From contig JAUWYU010000046.1 of the NCBI GenBank assembly GCA_030615655.1, forward strand, positions 1 through 9,394: DNA of 9,394 nucleotides, in the 5' to 3' direction. The notes beneath the pieces were generated by a model, which did no database searches, was not told the origin of the DNA, and saw nothing but the letters and a program-made list of their open reading frames with translations. Made by a program: the position numbers and the translations under genes. Origin of the DNA: Dehalococcoidia bacterium. GTDB taxonomy: Bacteria; Chloroflexota; Dehalococcoidia; Dehalococcoidales; RBG-16-60-22. Shown piece after piece: positions 1 to 6,091 of the stretch (positions are counted from its first letter, which is position 1; the number at the start of each line of letters is the position of its first letter).

Positions 1-530
1 AGCAATATCTCGCCGGCTCCCAGCTCCTCAACCTTCCTTGCCCAGTCGACAATACCTATACCCGTGGCTTCGCCACCACCACCACTCCTAATGAGCACCT
101 CTAGTCGCGGCAGGCTACTACTTGGTGGATTCTTGCGTCCAACAATCGCAACAACCAACCGCGTCCACCCGAATTTTATTGATGCCTCTCTGATAAGCTC
201 TGGATTCTGAACGGCAGCAGTATTAATTGAAACCTTGTCCACACCAAGGTCAAACAGTTCTTTCATATCCTGGGTGTTCCTGACACCGCCGCCGACAGCA
301 AAAGGCACGGTAACGACATCAGCTACTCGCTTAACCCACTCCAGCCTGGTCTTCCTGTCCTGCACGGTAGCGAAGATATCAAGGAAGACAAGCTCGTCGG
401 CGCCCTCCCGGCAGTAGGCTTGTGCGGCTTCTACAGGGTCACGGGCATCTCTAAGGTCAACAAACTTGACCCCCTTAACCACCCTCCCATCCTTAACATC
501 AAGACACGGTATGATTCTAACTTCTTTCAT
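1..530 (-). CDS. hisF: Imidazole glycerol phosphate synthase cyclase subunit HisF, 5' part
   Basis: HisF is the (beta/alpha)8 cyclase half of IGP synthase. It uses ammonia from HisH to turn PRFAR into imidazole glycerol phosphate and AICAR in histidine synthesis. Only the first 176 codons are in the window; the usual length is about 250. The N-terminus carries the family signature CLDVKDGRVVKG with catalytic Asp11, then DELVFLDI near 45-52, AVGGGVR near 78-84 and DKVSINTAAV near 98-107. It aligns without gaps to Thermotoga maritima HisF, as recalled, up to residue 130. There the expected second catalytic Asp is Val (AIVGRK instead of AIDAKR), and the later TGID motif reads TGIG. The ATG is preceded by GGAGG at the end of nrpR, with one base between the genes, so the two are probably co-transcribed and translationally coupled. 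The family is certain; full activity is not. Confidence 0.93.
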   Translation of the reverse strand, partial: MKEVRIIPCLDVKDGRVVKGVKFVDLRDARDPVEAAQAYCREGADELVFLDIFATVQDRKTRLEWVKRVADVVTVPFAVGGGVRNTQDMKELFDLGVDKVSINTAAVQNPELIREASIKFGWTRLVVAIVGRKNPPSSSLPRLEVLIRSGGGGEATGIGIVDWARKVEELGAGEIL

Positions 531-531
531 T

Positions 532-1527
532 TCAAACCTCCGAAACTTTCATCAGCGTCTGATAGTCAACGAGAACACTCATGGCATGGTTGTCACTTTC
601 TATTCCAGCCTCCCTTGCCGCCGCTACCGGATTCAAACCGCCAATTAGAATGATGCCAACACGATTAAGGTCAACCGGAATTTCGCAAACCGGCTCGCTG
701 ATATTGCCCATCAAAAAGATTCCCCCCAGACCAGCATTTTTAAGCTTTCTCTCCACATCCTCGGTTGTAGCGCGGCAGACGGCTGGTATTTCCCGGAAGT
801 TAGCCAGTATCTCACCGTTACCATCTTCCGCAACCCCGGTAACGGAGGTCATATTGGCTCTGATAAATATTTCTGAAGGGTCTAAGGAACTGCCGACGTA
901 ATGAATGAGTTCAGTGAAGCGGAGCGGGCTGTGATTTCGTATTTGCAGTATACCGCCAAATTTTGAGTCCACAGGCACACCGGCTTTGAGTAAGGTGCCG
1001 TTAACCACGATACTGCAAACCGTGGCCAAGGCTACCCTTCTCTGTGGTACAATCAGCTCGCCGATGGCTTCTCCTTCACCAGCCACTGCTACCAGGTCAC
1101 TAACGCAAAGCCCTGCCTGGAAAACAGGCTTCATTATCTTCAATGCCTTTTTGAAATTTTCCTTCGGGAAGAAGGAAACGTTGACCGGTATGGCACCCGC
1201 GCGTTTATCCCAATTAAAATTAGTGCGGAAGGCAAGCATCTCAATCCTTGAGAAAGCCAAGCCAACCTTATCGGTAACCAGGGCTCTCTTTAGCTCTTGC
1301 AACCCGAGGTCTGTAATTGCCCTGCCGTCTCTCCTCCCCATCAGCCGGGTTAGCCCCCTTTCGTCCATCAGCTTGAGATGATATCGCACTGACCGCTCAC
1401 TCAGTTCGACACCGAGGTCTTTCAGGCATCGGGCAATAACCCTAGCCCCCAGCGTCTCCTTAGAGTTGCTCAGGACTTTCAGGATGGAAAATACCTTTCG
1501 CTCGATGTCGTGCTTTTCAAATCCCAT
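532..1527 (-). CDS. nrpR: NrpR-like transcriptional repressor (winged helix + one NrpR regulatory domain)
   Basis: This 331-residue protein has an N-terminal winged-helix domain (about residues 9-80; helix-turn-helix around ELSERSVRYHLKLMDERGL, wing GRRDGRAITDLG). A single DUF128/NrpR regulatory domain follows (about 90-325), with AGAIPVNVSFF, an AGEGEAIGELIVP stretch, KFGGILQI and a GIILIGGLNPVAAAREAGI segment. Archaeal NrpR represses nif and glnA genes and is released by 2-oxoglutarate; bacterial single-domain homologues are known but little studied. The ATG at 1527 has no visible Shine-Dalgarno, only AT-rich leader, so translation may start weakly or from a very short leader. The gene lies directly downstream of a consensus promoter and an NrpR-type operator, which points to autorepression. 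hisF follows after one base. The family call is firm; the ligand and targets are inferred. Confidence 0.88.
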   Translation of the reverse strand: MGFEKHDIERKVFSILKVLSNSKETLGARVIARCLKDLGVELSERSVRYHLKLMDERGLTRLMGRRDGRAITDLGLQELKRALVTDKVGLAFSRIEMLAFRTNFNWDKRAGAIPVNVSFFPKENFKKALKIMKPVFQAGLCVSDLVAVAGEGEAIGELIVPQRRVALATVCSIVVNGTLLKAGVPVDSKFGGILQIRNHSPLRFTELIHYVGSSLDPSEIFIRANMTSVTGVAEDGNGEILANFREIPAVCRATTEDVERKLKNAGLGGIFLMGNISEPVCEIPVDLNRVGIILIGGLNPVAAAREAGIESDNHAMSVLVDYQTLMKVSEV

Positions 1528-1540
1528 AATATAAAATAAT

Positions 1541-1558
1541 ACGGTAATAGCCTACCGT
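1541..1558. promoter_or_regulatory. NrpR-type operator, ACGGTA-N6-TACCGT
   Basis: ACGGTAATAGCCTACCGT is a perfect 6+6 inverted repeat with a 6 bp spacer. It contains GGTA-N6-TACC, the operator form reported for Methanosarcina mazei NrpR (GGAA-N6-TTCC in Methanococcus). It begins at the predicted transcription start and ends 13 bp before the nrpR ATG, so bound protein would block initiation. A further TACC half-site lies at 1560-1563. No other perfect GGTA-N6-TACC site was noticed in the window by eye. Confidence 0.8.
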
Positions 1559-1564
1559 TTACCT

Positions 1565-1593
1565 ATTATATCAAAGGGGGAAAGCGTTGTCAA
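1565..1593 (-). promoter_or_regulatory. Sigma-70 promoter of nrpR-hisF
   Basis: On the minus strand, TTGACA (1593-1588) and TATAAT (1570-1565) are separated by exactly 17 bp, a perfect match to the bacterial consensus. The start point would fall near 1558, about 30 bases before the nrpR ATG. So strong a promoter makes sense if it is held down by a repressor bound at the adjoining inverted repeat. Confidence 0.88.
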
Positions 1594-1625
1594 TAGTTTA
1601 CGATATAAAAAATATAGTAACTATT
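1592..1625. repeat. AT-rich inverted repeat AATAGTT ... AACTATT
   Basis: AATAGTT at 1592-1598 and AACTATT at 1619-1625 form a 7 bp inverted repeat around an AT-rich centre, and a TAC/GTA extension adds further near-symmetry. It starts within the -35 box of the nrpR promoter and extends upstream, where an activator site or UP-like element would sit. The function is unknown. Confidence 0.45.
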
Positions 1626-1641
1626 AATTGAAGCGGGAAAC

Positions 1642-1675
1642 CTGTCTGATGAAGTGGCTCATTTCGACAGTTTTT
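1642..1675 (+). terminator. Imperfect hairpin followed by T5 (possible terminator)
   Basis: CTGTC (1642-1646) pairs with GACAG (1666-1670), and inside it ATGA (1649-1652) pairs with TCAT (1659-1662), with a small internal loop. TTTTT follows at 1671-1675 on the plus strand. On the minus strand it lies downstream of the selenoprotein gene, but there the hairpin is followed by only a short T run. It may be a weak bidirectional terminator between that gene and nrpR; no plus-strand gene upstream needs it. Confidence 0.3.
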
Positions 1676-1714
1676 AGCTCTTAAGCATGTAACCCGGGCC
1701 GCGCTTGTTGATTA

Positions 1715-2944
1715 TCAATTTTTCTGCCGGCGGGCAACATCGCCGGGGACGATGAAGTGAGCACCGACCAGACTCATCGTCTTGTCTGTGCTTGTCTCAC
1801 AGACTTTCTTCACTGCCAGGAGCACCTTACCGGCTACCGTTTCGTCCCAGAACCAGTCGTTAAGCACCCGGCTGGAGGCACCTGCCTGACCGGGTTGCGC
1901 CGTAATCCCCTCAATATAGTATGCCTTTAAATCTTCGACGGCGTATTTTAGCGTGTAGACCAGAGGCGTATTGTCGAGGGGATTTTCCGGCTCCTCACCC
2001 TTGACAAAGGCATATATGAAATCGCCCAGCGCTTCCAGGTCGATGCCGCTGACACCTACCGTAGTGCGCTGGCGTTTGTTTACGGCCATATCGTACCAGG
2101 GGCGCATGGCCGTCATCTCCCGGCGGAACGCTACCTGTAACTGGTCGGTTTCTCCGGGTTCAACCGCACTCTGGGCGAAATTCACCGGGCAGGCCAGTAC
2201 CGTTATTTCATCGTTCTCCGGCTCATCCTCGGGAAAATCGACCAGAACGGGTGGACCGCCGGGCGCCTCAAGCAGTCCCAGAACGGCCAGCAGTACCCGC
2301 TTCTGGAAGGCAGGGTCATCAGGCGCACCCAGGGGGTGCCCCAGCTGAAAAGGCACCCACAGGGCCCGTGGCGGCTTAATAGCTTCCGTGTGGGGTCGGA
2401 TAAGGCTGATTCCGACTGTTGGCACGCCTTCATCTTCTATAAAATGCGCTAGAACGCCAACGGCGGTCGTGCAGCCCGGTCAGACCGGCAGGAGCAGGAC
2501 GGCATCCACCTTGTCTTTCTTGAGCAGACCGGCGATTTCCCGCGCCGGCGCATCCGTCTCTGCTGGCTGGTGGGCGCTACTAAAGGAATAGTGAAAATCG
2601 GCCAGGCCGCCGATGATACCTTCGGCTACCATCTCGCGGAGCCGGTCGAGGGGAAAAACGACATTCCAGTCCCGCTGGAACCCGCTGCGGTCGAAACTGG
2701 CCGCCAGATGGGACATAACCAGGTCATTGGCCTGGACATCGCCCGGGATAACGCGGTAGAAATCGTCCGGGTCCAGCTGGAAAGGGCGGTCGTTCCGCAA
2801 ATGCAGTCCGGCCGTGGTAAGGATGGCCACACGCCGCTGACTCAAAGGCGGCCCGCTGACCCAGGGCCGAGTTTCAAAGGATGGGCAGGGGAATCCCAAT
2901 AGCATATTTCTCTCGGCTTCGCTTAACTTCTCCAGACGAACCAT
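1715..2944 (-). CDS. Selenoprotein, glycine/sarcosine/betaine/D-proline reductase selenoprotein B family (in-frame TGA = Sec155)
   Basis: Two ORFs, 2944-2483 and 2479-1715, lie in the same frame and are separated only by TGA at 2480-2482. Reading it as selenocysteine gives 409 residues with the active-site motif DAVLLLPV-U-PGCT, a UxxC redox pair (Sec155, Cys158). The N-terminal half has features typical of the family: FPCPSF, GPPLSQRRVAILTTAGLH, YRVIPGDV, DLVMSHLA, WNVVFPLDRLREM and ADFHYSF. The C-terminal half has PRALWVPFQLGHPLG and VLVDFPED. Sec near 155 resembles PrdB of D-proline reductase, but the protein is longer than PrdB. No other reductase component is in the window, so the substrate is unknown. 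The ATG at 2944 has GGAGA about 10 bases upstream. The real stop is a tandem TGA-TAA. The region is visibly GC-richer than its neighbours. Confidence 0.87.
2447..2473 (-). promoter_or_regulatory. Bacterial SECIS-like hairpin after the Sec155 codon
   Basis: Counting bases after the UGA in the mRNA, CGCC (15-18) pairs with GGCG (22-25) around a GUU loop. GA (12-13) pairs with UC (27-28) below a C/U mismatch, and UGC (7-9) pairs with GCG (31-33) lower down. The loop begins with G and sits 18 bases after UGA, within the range described for bacterial SECIS elements. The upper stem is short, so this is supportive rather than decisive. Confidence 0.55.
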
Positions 2945-2978
2945 ACGTATTCTTTCTCCGTACGTACTACCGACGGCG

Positions 2979-3041
2979 GGTACCGGCCATCAGCTTAATT
3001 GACAGTAAGTTAACACAACCGCCGGTACCTGTCAAGACAGG
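2979..3041 (-). promoter_or_regulatory. Putative promoter/operator region of the selenoprotein gene
   Basis: On the minus strand a perfect TTGACA (3035-3030) lies inside a 14 bp near-palindrome, CCTGTC-AA-GACAGG (3028-3041). The matching -10 is weak (TAACTT at 3012-3007, 17 bp spacing), next to a GTTAAC palindrome at 3009-3014. A 9 bp inverted repeat, GGTACCGGC (2979-2987) and GCCGGTACC (3021-3029), brackets this core. The arrangement looks like regulator sites over a promoter 65-90 bp upstream of the ATG. The protein that binds cannot be named. Confidence 0.4.
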
Positions 3042-3070
3042 GGCGGCTATCTCTGGGGCGAGTAATTAAA

Positions 3071-3106
3071 GAGCTCCTGGTCGCCGGTTCAAATCCGGCC
3101 GCGGAT
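3071..3106 (+). other. tRNA 3'-end-like fragment (T arm plus acceptor strand)
   Basis: GCCGG (3083-3087), TTCAAAT (3088-3094) and CCGGC (3095-3099) form a perfect tRNA T arm with the GTTCAAATCC consensus. A variable-loop-like TGGTC comes before it and a seven-base acceptor-like strand, CGCGGAT, after. No matching 5' acceptor strand (ATCCGCG) or D arm occurs upstream, so it is not a complete tRNA. Such 3' tRNA pieces are commonly left by elements that integrate at tRNA genes. It could also be a decayed tRNA gene. No integrase is in the window. Confidence 0.5.
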
Positions 3107-3209
3107 GTTCTTATGTTACCAGGATATGATACAATTACGGGGTGCAGGTCAACATTTACTATCCAGGTTATAACAGGCACATACCGATTATTGAACGGAG
3201 GTACGAGCT
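3107..3209. other. Upstream region of the cysteine hydrolase gene
   Basis: This is the rest of the 265 bp divergent gap. It has a TACAAT box (3130-3135) without a convincing -35 and a small GTTATAAC palindrome (3167-3174). A good ribosome binding site, GGAGG at 3197-3201, lies before the GTG start. No gene is seen here. Confidence 0.3.
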
Positions 3210-3887
3210 GTGGCGCGCTTAAGACCACCCAAGTTTCATCCCGCTCTGCTGGTTATAGACATGCAGAACGGCTTCTGCTCCCTCGGCGGTTCCTACGAAA
3301 AGTATGGCGGCAACATCGGGGCTGACCTCGATGCATATAGAAAGATCATACCGAATATTGTACGGTTGGTTACTACGTCTCGAGAATTAGGAATACCTGT
3401 ATTCTATACCCAGCAGGTTAGAGAGGAATCGGGGATAGACCTATTCACGAAGCTACACCGAATCGTACCGGAAAGAAGGGCGGAATTCCTGAGAATACCG
3501 GCATGTATACGCGGAACCTGGGATGCCGAGATAATCGATGAATTGAAACCGCAGGAAGGTGACCACATAGTCGTCAAAAGGAGGGATTCCGCTTTCCAGG
3601 ATACCGAGCTTGACCTCTGGCTGAGGAGTATCTATGCCGATACAGTCATAATTACCGGCGTAGATACTGTAATCTGTGTGGAAAATACGCTAGAGGATGC
3701 ATTCAATATAGGTTACGACGTAATATTGGTTGAAGATGCTACTGCGTCCTCCTGGTCGAGGATAGGCGAGGCTACGGTAAGAAAGGTGGCCGCTTCTTAC
3801 GGCTGGGTTATCAAGACAGAGCGACTCATCGAGATGCTGCGCTCCTCCAAGAGCGGGGCCGGAACCTTCAGGTTATCCATAGATTAG
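3210..3887 (+). CDS. Isochorismatase-family cysteine hydrolase
   Basis: This 225-residue cytoplasmic enzyme has the isochorismatase fold and the full Asp-Lys-Cys triad of the family. Asp17 is in ALLVIDMQNGF, Lys123 in IVVKRRDSAF, and Cys156 in VIITGVDTVICVENT, where the expected cis-peptide turn precedes the cysteine. These enzymes cleave C-N bonds (nicotinamide, carbamoyl-sarcosine, ureidoacrylate, biuret) or, rarely, isochorismate. The early GG segment after MQNGFCS and the long 25-50 helix region look most like the ureidoacrylate/carbamoyl amidohydrolase group, but the substrate cannot be assigned. The GTG start is chosen because GGAGG sits 8 bases upstream and the catalytic Asp then falls at its usual distance from the N-terminus. 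It is flanked by the divergent selenoprotein gene and by the Lrp-MFS pair, which may form a small-molecule uptake and breakdown set. Confidence 0.88.
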   Translation: MARLRPPKFHPALLVIDMQNGFCSLGGSYEKYGGNIGADLDAYRKIIPNIVRLVTTSRELGIPVFYTQQVREESGIDLFTKLHRIVPERRAEFLRIPACIRGTWDAEIIDELKPQEGDHIVVKRRDSAFQDTELDLWLRSIYADTVIITGVDTVICVENTLEDAFNIGYDVILVEDATASSWSRIGEATVRKVAASYGWVIKTERLIEMLRSSKSGAGTFRLSID

Positions 3888-4018
3888 CTGTACCATTTTT
3901 TATCATCCTTTTATCTCCTTTCTGTCTTCCGGCGTGTACCGGCAACTTCATGACTATGCGCAGGTCTTGGGCATAACCCTGGTGCTGTACCTGATATATT
4001 GCGCAACCAACCCCAAAA
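3888..4018. other. Intergenic stretch, no gene
   Basis: A T-rich start (ATTTTTTATC at 3895-3904) follows the hydrolase stop. A small CCGG-N6-CCGG symmetry lies at 3929-3942. Neither makes a convincing terminator, and no ORF or RNA gene is visible. Confidence 0.3.
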
Positions 4019-4048
4019 TTTGCATTTAAATGCAAAATTGCGTATATT
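4019..4048 (+). promoter_or_regulatory. lrp-like gene promoter with an 18 bp palindrome over the -35
   Basis: TTTGCATTTAAATGCAAA (4019-4036) is a perfect palindrome. TTGCAT at 4020-4025 could be the -35, followed after 17 bp by TATATT (4043-4048) as -10. The -35 match is only three of six; the -10 is five of six. Lrp/AsnC regulators often repress their own genes from sites like this, so it is a likely autoregulatory operator. Confidence 0.6.
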
Positions 4049-4089
4049 AATAGTGAAGCATTCTACTCAGTTTTTTCGGGAGGTGTGAC

Positions 4090-4557
4090 ATGCTGGATGA
4101 ACTAGGTCAGAAAATAATCAAGGAACTCCAGGAAGACGCCAGACAAAGCTTCCGCGAAATCGGCCGAAAGCTGGAGGTATCTGAAGGAACCGTACGCAAC
4201 AGAGTTAAGGGCTTGTTGAGAAGCAACACGATGAAAGTTAGTGCCATACCGAATCCTGAGCAGTTGGGACTCCATTTTATGTGCATCATGGGCATTGAAG
4301 TCAAAGTAGGTGCTGCCGAACGAGTAGAGAAGCTGCTAATACGGAATCCTAACGTCTATTACCTCTGTGGCTGTACGGGAAATATAGATATTATCGGGAT
4401 TTTTCTATTTCACACGCCATCGGAATTTGATGAGTTCGTCAAGGACGTGATTGCCAGTATACCGGAAATTGTAAGAACAAGTACCTTTGTCGTCATGCAT
4501 ATTTCCAGGAGTCCCTGGGAACATAATCTGGACGTAGCCGCCCTTAGCAAATCCTGA
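4090..4557 (+). CDS. Lrp/AsnC family transcriptional regulator
   Basis: At 155 residues the length is normal for the family. An N-terminal AsnC-type helix-turn-helix (about 3-50: DELGQKIIKELQEDARQSFREIGRKL, then VSEGTVRNRVKGL as the recognition part) is followed by a RAM/AsnC ligand domain (about 65-142), with the beta-alpha-beta pattern and the GNIDIIGIFLF core strand containing the glycine-aspartate turn. Members form dimers or octamers and sense amino acids or related small molecules. GGGAGGT precedes the ATG. The MFS transporter starts 59 bp later with no terminator between, so this regulator probably controls both itself and the transporter. The effector is not deducible. Confidence 0.93.
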   Translation: MLDELGQKIIKELQEDARQSFREIGRKLEVSEGTVRNRVKGLLRSNTMKVSAIPNPEQLGLHFMCIMGIEVKVGAAERVEKLLIRNPNVYYLCGCTGNIDIIGIFLFHTPSEFDEFVKDVIASIPEIVRTSTFVVMHISRSPWEHNLDVAALSKS

Positions 4558-4616
4558 AATTTACAGAATACCACTTATATAGAGCCGGCCACTTACTCCC
4601 AAAATGAGGTAACGTT

Positions 4617-5933
4617 TTGTCGGAAAGAAAAAGCTCTCGTCCTCGCATATTCTTCGGATGGTGGTCCGTATTATTCATCGGAATCATATCCGGACTGGGT
4701 CACGGCTTCAATACTTATGGGATTTCCGTTTTTTTCACACGTATTGCTGCCGAATTAGAGCTGAACCGGGCTTTTACAGCCCTGGCTGCCGGTATCGGAC
4801 GACTTGAAGGCGGTATCACCTCTCCGCTTGTAGGCTGGCTCTCCGATAAGTTCGGACCGAGATGGATTGTTATTATTGGCATTTGTATCGCCGGAGCCGG
4901 CATGGTATTCATGAACTTCATAACCGAGGTATGGCATTACTACGTTGCCTGGGGGGTGTTGATAGGGCTTGGGCTTAATATCGGCCTGACGGTAGCATGT
5001 GACAAGAATATTAACGACTGGTTCATACGCCGAAGAGGGATGGCGCAGGGCATCAAGTTCACCCTTATCAGTATCTTCGGTATAATCGTGCTGCAGGCCA
5101 TCACGCCTCTTATAGAGTCGCAGGGTTGGCGATTCACCTGTCTTGTCTGGGGTATCATTATGTTCGCCAGTGTCCCGTTTTCTTTTATGCTGATAAAACC
5201 TCGGCGTCCGGAATACTACGGCCTGCTCCCGGACGGGGCCGAGGTTAGCCCGGGTACGGAGGACGAGGGGGATATGATAGAAAGGGGTGTCGGGTATGCC
5301 TCCAGTCTGCAGGAGACGGAATATACCTTCAGACAGGCAATCAGAAGCGGGACGTTCTGGCTGCTGATGGTTGGGTTCAGTGTGCATAATTTTACTGCCA
5401 GTGGTTTTAACGTACATGTTTTCCCCTTTTTGACTGATACGGGGATTAAAGAGACGGCAGCGAGCGGTATGATGGGGATGATGGTATTCTTTACCATCCC
5501 TTCCAGGTTCTTCGGAGGCATTATCGCCGACCGTGTCCCGAAAAGCCGCCTCCAGTTCCTGCTGCTGGCATCTTTTCTGCTACAGGCTATCGGCATAAGT
5601 ACTTTCCTTTGGTATCAAAACTTGCCGGCGATTTATGTGCTGCTGATATGTCACGGCCTTAGCTCGGGAGCGGTGACGCCCATAGTTATCCTGATGCTGG
5701 GCCGCTATTTCGGGAGGAAGGCTTTCGGTTCCATTCTTGGCACCATGATAGCGTGCCTGGCTCCCATGGGACTGCTGGCCCCGGTATATTTCGGCTGGAT
5801 ATTTGATACCACCACCAGTTACAACATAGCTTTTATAACCGCTCTCGTGCTATCCTTGCTGGCCGTAGTTACCATGTTTTTTGTGCGTGCTCCCAGGCCG
5901 CCTGTTGATGAAACCGGCCGCTTAACCTGGTAG
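4617..5933 (+). CDS. MFS transporter, oxalate/formate antiporter (monocarboxylate)-like
   Basis: This 438-residue inner-membrane carrier has about twelve hydrophobic segments. The N-terminal FFGWWSVLF resembles the FYGWW start of the oxalate/formate antiporter group. The MFS loop 2-3 motif is GWLSDKFGPR (about 73-82), and its counterpart in the second half is GGIIADRVPKSR. A charged central loop (about 190-240, RRPEYYGLLPDG) joins the two six-helix halves, also as in that group. The TTG start is chosen because GAGGT lies about 7 bases upstream and the only nearby ATG (4604) runs into TAA after one codon. It probably moves a carboxylate or other organic anion. It is likely co-transcribed with the Lrp-type regulator. 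Confidence 0.88.
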   Translation: MSERKSSRPRIFFGWWSVLFIGIISGLGHGFNTYGISVFFTRIAAELELNRAFTALAAGIGRLEGGITSPLVGWLSDKFGPRWIVIIGICIAGAGMVFMNFITEVWHYYVAWGVLIGLGLNIGLTVACDKNINDWFIRRRGMAQGIKFTLISIFGIIVLQAITPLIESQGWRFTCLVWGIIMFASVPFSFMLIKPRRPEYYGLLPDGAEVSPGTEDEGDMIERGVGYASSLQETEYTFRQAIRSGTFWLLMVGFSVHNFTASGFNVHVFPFLTDTGIKETAASGMMGMMVFFTIPSRFFGGIIADRVPKSRLQFLLLASFLLQAIGISTFLWYQNLPAIYVLLICHGLSSGAVTPIVILMLGRYFGRKAFGSILGTMIACLAPMGLLAPVYFGWIFDTTTSYNIAFITALVLSLLAVVTMFFVRAPRPPVDETGRLTW

Positions 5934-6045
5934 TCGGATAGAGAGAACTGCCGGTAAATGTTTTGTCATGAATAATAAAGAAAACAGGGTTTTACAAGGC
6001 AGGCCATGGGAATTTTATTCTGGATGTGTTAACCGACTTACTTTA

Positions 6046-6073
6046 TTGACAGCCGGAGCGCGAAAGGGATAAT
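6046..6073 (+). promoter_or_regulatory. Sigma-70 promoter of the beta-propeller gene
   Basis: TTGACA (6046-6051) is followed after 16 bp by GATAAT (6068-6073), so the -35 is perfect and the -10 matches five of six. Transcription would start near 6080, giving a leader of about 12 bases before the ATG with an AGGA ribosome site. The preceding 112 bp after the transporter stop hold no gene or clear terminator. Confidence 0.7.
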
Positions 6074-6091
6074 ATAAGCACAGGATTAGAT

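Noticed and set aside
1971..2348. 125-residue plus-strand ORF opposite the selenoprotein gene
   Set aside because: Composition is low-complexity Ser/Thr/Arg typical of an antisense shadow, with no ribosome site.
2203..2433. 76-residue minus-strand ORF with its own ATG just after the first TGA
   Set aside because: It is in another frame than the conserved protein and has no recognisable protein pattern; the frame starting at 2944 explains the region.
2480..2482. TGA as a nonsense mutation making a pseudogene
   Set aside because: It falls exactly on the redox-active position with a following Cys two residues on, both halves are otherwise intact, and a second gene in the window shows the same arrangement.
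3040..3106. Complete tRNA gene ending at the T arm
   Set aside because: No 5' acceptor strand or D arm; the best anticodon-like stem, GGGGC/GCTCC, would enclose a 13-base loop instead of 7.
3010..3228. 72-residue minus-strand ORF containing AAGFEPATRSS
   Set aside because: This peptide is the well-known false translation of the antisense of a tRNA T arm; it led to the tRNA fragment call instead.
4755..5417. 220-residue minus-strand ORF opposite the MFS gene
   Set aside because: The plus strand encodes a clear twelve-segment transporter; the antisense frame has no recognisable domain.
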